Positions 1-8,030 of a stretch of DNA of 64,000 bases are shown one piece after another (positions within the stretch are counted from its first letter, which is position 1; each line of letters begins with the position of its first letter). The stretch covers positions 1-64,000 of the forward strand of contig JAAVYI010000038.1 of assembly GCA_022791055.1 (NCBI GenBank), in the 5' to 3' direction. Source of the DNA: Clostridia bacterium (lineage in GTDB: Bacteria; Bacillota; Clostridia; Christensenellales; Pumilibacteraceae). The position numbers were made by a program, and so were the translations under genes. The notes under the pieces were generated by a model. It searched no databases. It was given only the letters and a program-made list of their open reading frames with translations, and was not told where the DNA came from.

Positions 1-46
1 AGTCTTTGGAATCCTCTTTATAGGTCAAAAGCATTATAACCGCTAC

Positions 47-140
47 TTTGTCACCCCGAGCGTAGTGAGGGGTCTAGCGTAGCGAATCATTGACTGATAC
101 GCCTTCGGCTAGATTTCTCCACTTCGGTCGAAATGACAAA
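47..140. repeat. 93-101-bp TTTGTCA element, copy 1
   Basis: Begins TTTGTCA, ends TGACAAA. The left arm is a small palindrome (CCCCGAGCGTAGTGAGGGG), the middle carries TCTAGCGTAGCGAAT, and the right arm is TTTCTCCACTTCGGTCGAAA. This copy and those at 16034 and 45984 read in this direction; the other five are inverted. Confidence 0.75.
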
Positions 141-205
141 AGGTCGATTTGTGCAAACTCGTCAGATTCGCTTCCCGCAAGGGAAGTCGTTGCGGGGTGG
201 TGGTT

Positions 206-243
206 AAGGAGGAGGGACACAGTCGAAAGTGTCCCTCCTCCTT
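206..243. repeat. Perfect 15-bp hairpin, loop AGTCGAAA
   Basis: Arm AAGGAGGAGGGACAC (206-220), 8-nt loop AGTCGAAA, complementary arm 229-243 without mismatch. Related hairpins with other stem sequences lie at 9339-9370 and 25560-25597. There is no T-run, so it is not a plain terminator. Confidence 0.75.
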
Positions 244-322
244 ACGTCCGCCGAGGCCTTTTGGCGGCAAAAGGCCGGAGAAGGGTTTTGTTCTCTTTTT
301 CAAAAGCAAAACTCTCAACAAC

Positions 323-352
323 TTGACAATTCCCCTCGATGCACGCTATACT
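323..352 (+). promoter_or_regulatory. Promoter of tilS, leaderless geometry
   Basis: TTGACA (323-328), 18-bp spacer, TATACT (347-352). Only 6 nt separate the -10 box from the ATG at 359, so the expected transcription start is the A of the start codon. Confidence 0.7.
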
Positions 353-358
353 TTACGT

Positions 359-1624
359 ATGTTGGAATCGGCGCGAAAAATACTTGAAAACTTGACGCGC
401 CCGCTTGCCGTTATGGTCAGCGGGGGCGTCGATTCGATGTGTTTGTTATGCCTTGCCGCGTCGGTGGGAAAGGCGGTGACGGCGGTGCATTGTAACCACC
501 GTATCCGCGCTGAGGCCGATTCGGACGAGGCGTTCGTGCGGGCGGCGGCCGAACGCTTGGGTGTGCCGTTTCGCGTATATGCCGCCGATGTGCCGCATTT
601 GAGCCGTTCGCGCGGGGTCAGCGTCGAGACGGCCGGCCGCGACTTCCGCCGTTCGATCATGGCGCAACTGGCGGAAGAGGGGTACACCGTTTGCACGGCG
701 CACCACGCCGACGACCAGGCCGAAACGGTGCTGTTGCACCTGTTGCGCGGCAGCGGCATACGCGGGCTTTGCGGTATGCGAGCGGTCGACGGCTTGGTCG
801 TGCGGCCGCTTATCGACTGTACCCGCGCCGAAATCGAGGCTTATGCAACGGCCGAACGGATCGAATATGTCACCGATTTGTCGAACGCCGACGAGCAGTA
901 TACGCGCAACTTTATCCGTCATCGCGTGTTGCCCGTTCTCAACGAGCGATTCGACGCCGCGACCGTACTCAACCGCCTGGCGCGCCATGCGCAAGAGGCC
1001 GACGCCTTTATCGCCGAACGGTTGGAAGCGGTCGTGCGTATAGAGGCGGACACGGTGCGGGTGCCGCTCGACGCTTTCGCCGACGCGCGCGCCGAAACGT
1101 ATGTGCGCCGCGCGATGACGCTGCTATGCGCCGGCGACGAGGTGGGGACGGCCGCGGTCGACGCCGTGCGCAGTTTGGCCGAAAAGCAGACGGGCAAGCG
1201 TGTTTGTCTTGCCGGCGGAGTGACTGCGGTGCGCGAATACGGCGACGTCGTGTTCGGCAAAGAAACGCAAAGTGCGACTGCGCCGCAGCCGTTTGCAGTC
1301 GACGGTTTTCCCGCATTCGGGGTGCGCTTTTTCGATTGTCCGAACGTTGTCGAGCCGGGCGTTCTGCGATTTGATCCCGACAAATTGCCGCCGGGCGCGG
1401 TGGTGCGACTGAAAAACGAGGGCGATCGGTTTCGGCCGTTCGGCGCGCCCGAAAAGAGTTTGAAAAGATATTTGGTCGATAAAAAGATCCCCGCGCGTGT
1501 GCGCAGTCGTCTGCCGGTGGTGGCTGCGGGCAATACGGTTTACGTCGTGTGCGGCGTGGAGATCGGCGAATGTGTCAAAATCGACGGCGGCACGTCGCGC
1601 GCCGCGCAGTGCGAAAGAATATAA
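359..1624 (+). CDS. tilS: tRNA(Ile)-lysidine synthetase TilS
   Basis: Modifies C34 of tRNA(Ile) CAU to lysidine using ATP and lysine, so that the tRNA reads AUA. The 421-residue product opens with the PP-loop SGGVDS (residues 21-26) of the N-type ATP pyrophosphatase fold and ends with a typical TilS C-terminal domain containing GDRFRPFG and a KSLKRYLVDKKIP stretch. The frame stays open upstream to 149, but that part runs through repeat R1 and gives low-complexity sequence, so I start at 359, where family homology begins. No SD precedes this ATG; the promoter abuts it, suggesting a leaderless mRNA. hpt follows 13 nt downstream, the usual tilS-hpt pair of Bacillota. Confidence 0.93.
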   Translation: MLESARKILENLTRPLAVMVSGGVDSMCLLCLAASVGKAVTAVHCNHRIRAEADSDEAFVRAAAERLGVPFRVYAADVPHLSRSRGVSVETAGRDFRRSIMAQLAEEGYTVCTAHHADDQAETVLLHLLRGSGIRGLCGMRAVDGLVVRPLIDCTRAEIEAYATAERIEYVTDLSNADEQYTRNFIRHRVLPVLNERFDAATVLNRLARHAQEADAFIAERLEAVVRIEADTVRVPLDAFADARAETYVRRAMTLLCAGDEVGTAAVDAVRSLAEKQTGKRVCLAGGVTAVREYGDVVFGKETQSATAPQPFAVDGFPAFGVRFFDCPNVVEPGVLRFDPDKLPPGAVVRLKNEGDRFRPFGAPEKSLKRYLVDKKIPARVRSRLPVVAAGNTVYVVCGVEIGECVKIDGGTSRAAQCERI

Positions 1625-1637
1625 AAGGAGAAACACC

Positions 1638-2171
1638 ATGGAAGAACGAAATATGCGTTTATTGTACGACGAAGAGCAGATCCGCGCACGGGTCAAACAG
1701 TTGGCAGCCGAGATCTGCGCCGACTACACCGACGACAAGCCGATTTTATGCGTGTGTATCTTGCGTGGGGCGGTGATGTTCTTTACCGATTTGGTCAAAG
1801 AAATGCAGGGCAAAAATGTCATGTTCGACTTCGTGACGCTCAGTTCATACGAAAACGCGATGTACACCAGCGGCAAGATTAAGCTGATCCAGGACTTGCG
1901 CGCGTCGGTCGAGGATCGGCATATCCTGGTCGTCGAGGACATCGTCGATTCGGGCTATACCGTCGACTACATACGCCGCTATTTCACCTCGAAGAATCCG
2001 CTCGACGTGCGCATTGCCAGTCTGCTCGACAAGCCGATGACCCGCAAGGTCGACGCCTATGCCGATTATGTTGCGTTCACATTAGAGCGCGACTCGTTCA
2101 TCGTCGGCTACGGACTTGACTGCGAGCAGTTGTACCGCAATCTAAACGGCATTTACGAGGTCGTCGATTGA
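1638..2171 (+). CDS. hpt: Hypoxanthine phosphoribosyltransferase
   Basis: Purine salvage enzyme that converts hypoxanthine or guanine plus PRPP to IMP or GMP in the cytoplasm. The 177-residue protein has the PRPP-binding signature VVEDIVDSGYT and the ILRGAVMF segment of type I phosphoribosyltransferases. Start chosen at the ATG behind AAAGGAG (1624-1630); the reading frame extends further up but overlaps tilS. Lies directly after tilS, as in many Bacillota, and its stop codon overlaps the TTG start of the next gene (TTGA). Confidence 0.94.
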   Translation: MEERNMRLLYDEEQIRARVKQLAAEICADYTDDKPILCVCILRGAVMFFTDLVKEMQGKNVMFDFVTLSSYENAMYTSGKIKLIQDLRASVEDRHILVVEDIVDSGYTVDYIRRYFTSKNPLDVRIASLLDKPMTRKVDAYADYVAFTLERDSFIVGYGLDCEQLYRNLNGIYEVVD

Positions 2172-2869
2172 GCGAACGCATCGACGACTTGCAATACAAG
2201 GGGCTGAAGTTGATCCAGCACCCGCAGAAATTTCGTTTCGGCACCGATTCGGTCGAGTTGGCGCATTTCGTTTCGGCACGTCCCGGCGAGCGCGCGGCCG
2301 ATCTGGGCGCGGGTACCGGCATTCTGTCGGTGCTGCTTGCCGCCCGCTACGGCGTGCAGGTGACGGGTATCGAGATCCAGGAAGAACTGGCCGACATGGC
2401 GCGGCGCAGCGTGGCGCTCAACGGACAGTCGGCGCAGGTCCGTATCGAATGTATGCCGATGCAGCAGGCGCCGGCGCAGTTCGGACGCTCGTTCGATTTG
2501 GTCGTCAGCAACCCGCCGTACCGCAAGCTGGGCAGCGGCTTTACGCAAGCGGAATCGGCGGTGCTGCGCGCCCGACACGAGGTCGACGTCACCCTCGACG
2601 AAGTGATCGCGTCGGCGGCGGGTCTGCTGTCGACCGGCGGGCGGTTCTATATGGTCTATCCGACCGAACGCATGGCCGAGGCGATCTCGGTCTGCCAGGC
2701 GTACAAGCTGACGCCGAAAATCATACAGATCTTGCGGCCGGCGGCAGGCAAACCGCCGCACATATTTTTGCTCAAGTGCGCATTTGAAGGGCGTCCCGGG
2801 CTACAGGTACTGCCCGAACGCGACGTATGCGCATATGCGGCGACGGAGGAATCATGCTCTACATCGTAG
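2168..2869 (+). CDS. tRNA1(Val) A37 N6-methyltransferase-like protein
   Basis: SAM-dependent methyltransferase of the TrmN6/YabB family. The 233 residues show motif I DLGAGTGIL (45-53) and the N6-adenine catalytic motif NPPY (115-118). It starts with TTG inside the hpt stop (4-bp overlap) and its 3' end overlaps rsmI by 16 bp, so hpt, this gene and rsmI are translationally linked. A YabB-type methyltransferase next to rsmI is a recurring Bacillota arrangement. The exact RNA target cannot be read from sequence. Confidence 0.85.
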   Translation: MSERIDDLQYKGLKLIQHPQKFRFGTDSVELAHFVSARPGERAADLGAGTGILSVLLAARYGVQVTGIEIQEELADMARRSVALNGQSAQVRIECMPMQQAPAQFGRSFDLVVSNPPYRKLGSGFTQAESAVLRARHEVDVTLDEVIASAAGLLSTGGRFYMVYPTERMAEAISVCQAYKLTPKIIQILRPAAGKPPHIFLLKCAFEGRPGLQVLPERDVCAYAATEESCSTS

Positions 2870-3666
2870 CAACCCCTATCGGCAATCTCAAGGAAATGAC
2901 GTTTCGCGCCGTCGAGATCTTACAACGCGTCGACTGTATTGCCGCCGAGGACACGCGACACACCGCCGTGCTGTTAAACGAATACAAAATCGCCAAGCCG
3001 CTAGTAAGCTATCAGAAGTTCAACGAGCGCGCTTCGGCCGAAAAGTTGGTCGCGCTGTTGCAAGAAGGGAAAGACGTCGCGCTCGTGTCCGATGCGGGTA
3101 TGCCGCTGATTTCCGACCCCGGTAGCGTCTTGCTGGAAACGGTCATCGCACACGGTCTAGAGTACACCGTCGTCAGCGGGCCGTGCGCGCTCGTCAATGC
3201 GGTCGTGCTGTCGGGACTGCCGACCGAAAATTTTTTGATGGTCGGCTTTCTGCCCGAAAAGGCGGGGGCGCGCAGGCAGTTGGTGTCGCAGTATGCCGAA
3301 CTGCCTTGCACGCTGATTTTCTACAGTCCGCCGCACAATGTGACAGACGATTTGGCGTTTTTATACGAGCAGCTCGGCCGTCGTCGCGCGGCGGTGGTGC
3401 GAGAGATCTCCAAATTGCACGAGGATGTGGCGCGCGGCTATTTGGGCGACGAATGGACGTTCACCGTCAAGGGCGAAATGGTGATCGTCGTCGAGGGCGC
3501 GGTACAGAAGTCGGAACGGTTGACCGCGCAAATGAGCATCGAGGAGCATATCCGCTATTATCTGGCAAACGGCGACGATAAAAAAACAGCGATCAAGAAA
3601 ACGGCGGCCGATCGTAAAATCGCCAAATCGGTGGTATACAGCGCCGCGCTCGACCTCAAAGAATAA
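2854..3666 (+). CDS. rsmI: 16S rRNA 2'-O-ribose C1402 methyltransferase
   Basis: RsmI methylates the ribose of C1402 in the decoding centre of 16S rRNA. The 270-residue protein has the family N-terminus LYIVATPIGNL, the EDTRHT segment and the tetrapyrrole-methylase-type core (SDAGMPLISDPG). Start taken at 2854, preceded by CGGAGGAATC; an in-frame ATG 27 bp upstream lacks an SD and would add nine residues outside the family profile. Last gene of the run beginning at tilS; a promoter for the next gene follows. Confidence 0.93.
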   Translation: MLYIVATPIGNLKEMTFRAVEILQRVDCIAAEDTRHTAVLLNEYKIAKPLVSYQKFNERASAEKLVALLQEGKDVALVSDAGMPLISDPGSVLLETVIAHGLEYTVVSGPCALVNAVVLSGLPTENFLMVGFLPEKAGARRQLVSQYAELPCTLIFYSPPHNVTDDLAFLYEQLGRRRAAVVREISKLHEDVARGYLGDEWTFTVKGEMVIVVEGAVQKSERLTAQMSIEEHIRYYLANGDDKKTAIKKTAADRKIAKSVVYSAALDLKE

Positions 3667-3724
3667 TGCGATTTTCGTAAATACAAAGCATATGTTTCAA
3701 ACGTGTTTTGTTGATAAAAAAATG

Positions 3725-3754
3725 TTGACAAAGCGTACAAGAGTATGATAAAAT
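3725..3754 (+). promoter_or_regulatory. Putative promoter of the TetR-family gene
   Basis: TTGACA at 3725-3730 with TAAAAT at 3749-3754, spacing 18 bp; an overlapping TATGAT (3744) would be spaced too closely. Confidence 0.5.
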
Positions 3755-3802
3755 GATAACGGGAATATAGTGGGGAACTATCGAATCAAGAGGTGACTTT
3801 TC

Positions 3803-4378
3803 TTGCGGTACAAAAAGAAAGACATCAACGACAGAATCCTCGAAGCCGGGCGTGACGAATATTTCGCCAAGGGCTTTCGCGCGGGGAACATCAGCGCTAT
3901 TGCGGCCAACTCGGGCGTTCCGGTGGGCAACCTTTATCGTTATTTCGACGGGAAAAGCGGTTTGCTGGACGCGATCGTAAAACCTGCGTATAACGAGATT
4001 CCGAAACTGGTCGAAAATTTGGCGACGTATGATACGACGCCCGATTTGGAAGAGTACATGCCGAAACTGATCAAAGAACTGCTCGACGCGTTCGATCGGT
4101 ACGGCAAAGAGATTATTATTCTGTGCGACAAGTGCGCCACCACCCGCTACGAGGATTTTTCCGAGAAGCTGGTTGCCAGCGTCACCCGCGTCGTGCTGAA
4201 TAAGATCAGCGCCGATCCGAACGATTCCGATCGGCTGATGAGCGAATTGATTTCGACTGCGTTTATTCATTCGTTGCTCGATTTGTTGCGCAAAGGATTC
4301 GACCGCGCGACGATGGAACGCATCATCGAAAAGCTGTTGGTCTTTTATTTCCGCGATTTCAACGATCGCCTTCGTTAG
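3803..4378 (+). CDS. TetR/AcrR family transcriptional regulator
   Basis: 191-residue regulator with an N-terminal TetR helix-turn-helix (about residues 20-55, NISAIAANSGVPVGNLYRYF followed by the K.GLL..I linker) and an unassigned C-terminal ligand domain. Starts with TTG behind AAGAGGTGA (3789-3796). It stands alone between rsmI and dnaA, has its own promoter, and is followed by a strong terminator, so its targets are probably elsewhere or itself. No operator palindrome was confidently seen. Confidence 0.85.
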   Translation: MRYKKKDINDRILEAGRDEYFAKGFRAGNISAIAANSGVPVGNLYRYFDGKSGLLDAIVKPAYNEIPKLVENLATYDTTPDLEEYMPKLIKELLDAFDRYGKEIIILCDKCATTRYEDFSEKLVASVTRVVLNKISADPNDSDRLMSELISTAFIHSLLDLLRKGFDRATMERIIEKLLVFYFRDFNDRLR

Positions 4379-4394
4379 CCTGTTTGATTTTTAC

Positions 4395-4425
4395 GCCGCC
4401 TTGCTTTCTTCAAGGCGGCTTTTCT
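4395..4425 (+). terminator. Intrinsic terminator after the TetR gene
   Basis: GCCGCCTTG (4395-4403), 7-nt loop, CAAGGCGGC (4411-4419), then TTTTCT. Confidence 0.85.
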
Positions 4426-4492
4426 ATTTGCCGCGAAAGCGGGCGAAAAAAGGCGAGCGCGGAAATTGCGGGCGAAAAGCGCGCTCAAACGG

Positions 4493-4522
4493 TTGTCAAA
4501 GCGGGGCGGCGTGTGTTATAAT
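4493..4522 (+). promoter_or_regulatory. Promoter of dnaA
   Basis: TTGTCA (4493-4498), 18-bp spacer, TATAAT (4517-4522). No DnaA box of the TTATCCACA type was seen in the upstream spacer. Confidence 0.65.
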
Positions 4523-4554
4523 AAATATCCGACTATTTTCAAAGGACGGGTGCG

Positions 4555-5901
4555 ATGAATCGGGAAGCGAGAGAGCTTTGGCTCACCATGCTGGCGGTGC
4601 TCGAAACGGAAATGAGCGCCATCAGCTACGACGTATGGATCAAGACGCTGGACGTCGTCGATATTGTCGACGGCAAATTGGTGTTAAAGGCGCAGAACGA
4701 GGACTGCAAGAATTTTGTGGTCACCCGTTTTTTGCCGCTCATTCGCGACGTCATGAAGAAAGAGAATCCGCTTTTGACCGAGGTTGTGCTGATCGATCCG
4801 AGCGAAGAGGACAAGTATGTGACGGCGACCGAAAAGGTCGACGAGCCGGAAGAGACCGTTCGCATCGAGCCGAACATCATCGATCCCAAATACAACTTTG
4901 AAAACTTCGTCGTCGGCAAGTCCAATCAGTTGGTGTACGCGGCGGCCGTCAATGTGGCCGAAGAACCGGGGCAGGGCTTTAACCCGCTGTTTATTTACGG
5001 CGGCGTGGGACTGGGAAAAACGCACATCATGCACGCTATCGGCAACGCCGTTCGCATCAATCATCCGCAACTGAAAACGCTGTACGTCACCAGCGAAAAA
5101 TTCGTCAACGAGTTTATCCGCTCGATCCGCACCAACAAGGGCAACAACACATCGGCATTCCGCGAAAAGTACCGCAACGTCGATGTGCTGATGATCGACG
5201 ACATTCAGTTTATCGCCAACAAGCCCGGCACGCAGGAAGAAATGTTCCACACGTTCAACGATCTGTATCAGTCGAAAAAGCAGTTGGTGTTCTCGTCCGA
5301 CCGCCCGCCGAAGGAGATCCCCGACCTCGAGGATCGACTGCGCAGCCGATTCGAGTGGGGTCTGATCACCGATATTCAGCCGCCCGACCTGGAAACGCGC
5401 ATCGCGATCTTGCAAAAGAAAGCGCAAATGGAAAAACAAAATTTGCCGATGGACGTGCTGACGTTCATGGCGGAGAAGATCGACACCAACATCCGCGAAA
5501 TGGAAGGCCTGTTAAAAAAGGTGATCTTCCTGTCCAAGCTGTCGGAAAAGCCGCCGACGATCGATCTTGTCAAAGAGGCGCTGAAGGATTACGGGGACGT
5601 CAGCGACGGGGAGATCACGTCGGACGAGATTTTGGCCAAGGCCTGCGAATACTTCCGCATTTCGCGCGACGATCTGATCGGCAAGAAAAAGATCAAAGAG
5701 ATCGTCGAGGCGCGGCATATCTGTATGTATTTGATGACCGAAATGCTGACATTGCCGCTAAAGGCGATCGGCAACATATTCGGCGGCCGCGATCATACGA
5801 CGGTCATTCACGCCCGCGACATGGTGGCCGAAAAAATGCAGTCGAACGTCAAGACCAAACTGGCTGTGCAGGATATTAAAAATCTGATCTATCGCAAATA
5901 A
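4555..5901 (+). CDS. dnaA: Chromosomal replication initiator DnaA
   Basis: AAA+ ATPase that binds and melts the origin. The 448 residues contain all four domains: N-terminal domain I (about 1-80), a short linker, AAA+ domain with Walker A GGVGLGKTH (149-157) and Walker B VLMIDDIQF (211-219), and the C-terminal DNA-binding domain with GGRDHTTVIHARD (about 410-422). Length is normal. The setting is unusual: the upstream neighbour is a TetR gene and the downstream one rpmE, not dnaN, and no cluster of DnaA boxes is visible nearby, so this is probably not the origin itself. SD is weak (AAAGGACGGG). Confidence 0.96.
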   Translation: MNREARELWLTMLAVLETEMSAISYDVWIKTLDVVDIVDGKLVLKAQNEDCKNFVVTRFLPLIRDVMKKENPLLTEVVLIDPSEEDKYVTATEKVDEPEETVRIEPNIIDPKYNFENFVVGKSNQLVYAAAVNVAEEPGQGFNPLFIYGGVGLGKTHIMHAIGNAVRINHPQLKTLYVTSEKFVNEFIRSIRTNKGNNTSAFREKYRNVDVLMIDDIQFIANKPGTQEEMFHTFNDLYQSKKQLVFSSDRPPKEIPDLEDRLRSRFEWGLITDIQPPDLETRIAILQKKAQMEKQNLPMDVLTFMAEKIDTNIREMEGLLKKVIFLSKLSEKPPTIDLVKEALKDYGDVSDGEITSDEILAKACEYFRISRDDLIGKKKIKEIVEARHICMYLMTEMLTLPLKAIGNIFGGRDHTTVIHARDMVAEKMQSNVKTKLAVQDIKNLIYRK

Positions 5902-5915
5902 TTCGGTCAAAACGG

Positions 5916-5945
5916 TTGACAGATCGTATAGAAACGCGGTATAAT
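5916..5945 (+). promoter_or_regulatory. Promoter of rpmE
   Basis: TTGACA (5916-5921), 18-bp spacer, TATAAT (5940-5945); 35 nt to the ATG with AAGGAGAA in between. Confidence 0.75.
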
Positions 5946-5980
5946 AATTCGGTAACGATTGATATAAGGAGAAATTCGCA

Positions 5981-6193
5981 ATGAAAAAGGATATACATCC
6001 CAATTACCATGAGGCGACGGCGGTCTGCGCTTGCGGCGCTACGTTCGTGACAGGCACCACCAAAAAGGGCGACGTCATCAAACTCGACGTGTGCAGCGCG
6101 TGCCACCCGTTCTACACCGGTAAGCAGAGAAACGTCGAGACCGGCGGCAGAATCGACAAGTTCAACAAGCGTTTCAATAGAGCCGGAAAATAG
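5981..6193 (+). CDS. rpmE: 50S ribosomal protein L31 (zinc-binding type)
   Basis: 70-residue L31. Cysteines at 16, 18, 37 and 40 form the zinc-binding set of the C+ form, and the C-terminus [10 protein letters not shown] is typical of the family. Own promoter and a strong terminator make it a single-gene unit at the head of the rpmE/DUF1385-prmC/prfA cluster, an order common in Clostridia. Confidence 0.96.
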   Translation: MKKDIHPNYHEATAVCACGATFVTGTTKKGDVIKLDVCSACHPFYTGKQRNVETGGRIDKFNKRFNRAGK

Positions 6194-6249
6194 CGTTTCC
6201 GCTTTTTGGCCGTATCGTCGATGCGCCGAAAAGGCGTACACGATTGAGA

Positions 6250-6290
6250 TAAGGCTGCTCCTTTTTCGATATAAAGGGGCGGCCTTTTTC
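6250..6290 (+). terminator. Intrinsic terminator after rpmE
   Basis: AAGGCTGCTCCTTT pairs (with two mismatches) with AAAGGGGCGGCCTT across a short AT loop, followed by TTTTT. Some read-through into the next gene is possible, as no clear promoter precedes it. Confidence 0.75.
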
Positions 6291-6308
6291 ATAGGAGTTA
6301 CAATCAAA

Positions 6309-8030
6309 TTGAAATCGGAGAAGAAGAGAAGAACACTGATCGGCGGACAGGCGCTGATGGAGGGCGTGATGATGCGCGGCGCTACGGCGATGGCCATGGC
6401 GGTGCGCGACGACAAGGGCGAAATTCGACTGGAGACGCAGCGCTTAAAAGGCCGCCGCTGGTACAACCGTGTGCCGATCGTGCGCGGCGTGGTCTCCTTT
6501 GTGTCCAGTCTCGTCACCGGGGTTTCGACGCTGATGAAGTCGGCCGAAGTCTCGACGCCCGACGAGGAAATGCCCGGCAAATCGGCGATGACGTTCGCCG
6601 TCATTTTGGGCGTCGTGTTGGCGGTAGGCCTGTTTATCTTGCTGCCCGGCGCGATCACTTGGCTGTTCGAACGCTTTTGCGGACTGACCAACGTGTTGTA
6701 CATCAGCTTGATCGAAGGCGGTTTGCGACTGGTGATCTTTATCGGCTATCTGTTCGCGGTGTCGCTTTTAAAGGACATTCGCCGCACGTTCATGTATCAC
6801 GGCGCCGAACATCGCACGATCAACTGCTACGAAAAAGGCCTGGAGATGACTGTCGAGAACGTGCAACGCTGCTCGACGCGGCACAACCGCTGCGGCACGA
6901 CATTTTTATTTTTCGTCATGGTCGTCTCGATCCTGATATTCGCGCTGACCAACTGGGCGTTCTCGCTGATGGGAGCGTGGGGCACCAAGATTTATGTCAA
7001 ATTAGGGCTGCGCTTGGCGTTGTTGCCGTTGGTGGCGGGCTTGAGCTATGAGTTATTGCGCGGCTTGGCGCTACTTCCGGACAACCGGTTTACGACGATT
7101 TTGCGCGCGCCCGGTTTGGCGTTGCAACGGTTGACCACCTATCCGCCCGACGACGAAATGGCCGAAGTCGCCTTGACGAGTTTTATGGCGGTACTCAAAA
7201 TGGACGAGGACGCGACGATCCCGACGACGGCATTTACCGACGTGCCGCTGTCCGCCTTGCGCGCGCACCTGGGGCGTATGTTGCCCGAAACGGCCGACCC
7301 GTCGGAAGTCGATTGGATCTTGTGCGAGGCTTTGGGCGTCAAGCGCGGCGACGTGAATCGCTATGCGTCGGTCAATATCTCTGTGCGCGACCGCTGTTTG
7401 GACATCGCCGAAAAGCGCAAAGCCGCGCCGCTTGACTACGTGCTGGGACACAGCGAATTTTACGGCTTAAAAGTCGCCGTAGGCAGCGGGGTGCTGATCC
7501 CGCGTCCCGAAACCGAACTGTTGGCCGAACGCGCGATCCACGCAGTCGGCGCGGGCGGGCGCGTGCTCGATCTGTGCTGCGGCAGCGGCTGTATCGCTTT
7601 GGCGGTTGCCGAAAATACGACCGCCGAAGTGACGGCGGCCGACATCAGCGAGACGGCGCTCGGCTATGCGCGCAAAAATTTGGCGGACACCGCCGCGCGC
7701 GTGGTGCAAAGCGATCTGTTTTCGGCGCTTGGCGGCGAGACGTTCGACGTCATCGTTTGCAACCCGCCGTACATTGCGACGGCCGTTATCGAGACGCTGT
7801 CGCCCGAAGTACAGGCAGAGCCGCGTGAAGCGCTCGACGGCGGCGCGGACGGGCTGGACGTGTATCGCAGGTTGGCGGCCGAATACGCCGAACACCTCAA
7901 CCCGGGCGGCGTGTTGCTGCTCGAGATCGGATACGACCAGGGCGAAAGCGTACCGGCGCTGTTCGGCGGCGGCCGAGTGTATAAGGACTATGCGGGCAAC
8001 GACCGTATTGTAGAAGTGAGGAAACCATGA
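6309..8030 (+). CDS. prmC: DUF1385 (YqhQ-like) membrane protein fused to PrmC
   Basis: One 573-residue chain carries two proteins that are usually separate neighbours. Residues 1-290 are a DUF1385 membrane protein: [13 protein letters not shown] (12-24), [17 protein letters not shown] (161-177) and several membrane spans between about 95 and 255. Residues 305-573 are the release-factor glutamine methyltransferase PrmC, with SAM motif DLCCGSGC (421-428) and catalytic NPPY (485-488). PrmC methylates the GGQ glutamine of RF1/RF2; RF1 is the next gene and overlaps by 4 bp (ATGA). Starts with TTG behind AGGAGTT. No stop or frame change separates the halves. Confidence 0.9.
   Translation: MKSEKKRRTLIGGQALMEGVMMRGATAMAMAVRDDKGEIRLETQRLKGRRWYNRVPIVRGVVSFVSSLVTGVSTLMKSAEVSTPDEEMPGKSAMTFAVILGVVLAVGLFILLPGAITWLFERFCGLTNVLYISLIEGGLRLVIFIGYLFAVSLLKDIRRTFMYHGAEHRTINCYEKGLEMTVENVQRCSTRHNRCGTTFLFFVMVVSILIFALTNWAFSLMGAWGTKIYVKLGLRLALLPLVAGLSYELLRGLALLPDNRFTTILRAPGLALQRLTTYPPDDEMAEVALTSFMAVLKMDEDATIPTTAFTDVPLSALRAHLGRMLPETADPSEVDWILCEALGVKRGDVNRYASVNISVRDRCLDIAEKRKAAPLDYVLGHSEFYGLKVAVGSGVLIPRPETELLAERAIHAVGAGGRVLDLCCGSGCIALAVAENTTAEVTAADISETALGYARKNLADTAARVVQSDLFSALGGETFDVIVCNPPYIATAVIETLSPEVQAEPREALDGGADGLDVYRRLAAEYAEHLNPGGVLLLEIGYDQGESVPALFGGGRVYKDYAGNDRIVEVRKP

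Larger units (their letters stand above)
1..322. repeat. Composite noncoding repeat, copy R1
   Basis: No gene is visible before tilS. Bases 1-42 are the reverse complement of 25491-25532. After them come a 94-bp element (47-140), a block around 155-190 also found inverted at about 9395-9430, a perfect hairpin (206-243), and a stretch holding CGGCCTTTTGGCGGCAAAAG-like and AAAAGAGAAC-like blocks that recurs inverted near 9265-9330 and 24945-25000. The order of blocks is shared with the spacers at 9.1-9.6 kb and 24.8-25.6 kb. Reading frames here are short, overlap on both strands and lack SD sequences. Confidence 0.75.

Noticed and set aside
90..326. Short reading frames on both strands in the first 320 bases
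   Set aside because: They run across repeat R1 and its hairpin, have no SD, and change with each repeat copy.
2827..2853. Upstream ATG for rsmI
   Set aside because: Adds nine residues before the family start, lies inside the upstream gene and lacks an SD, whereas 2854 has a good one.
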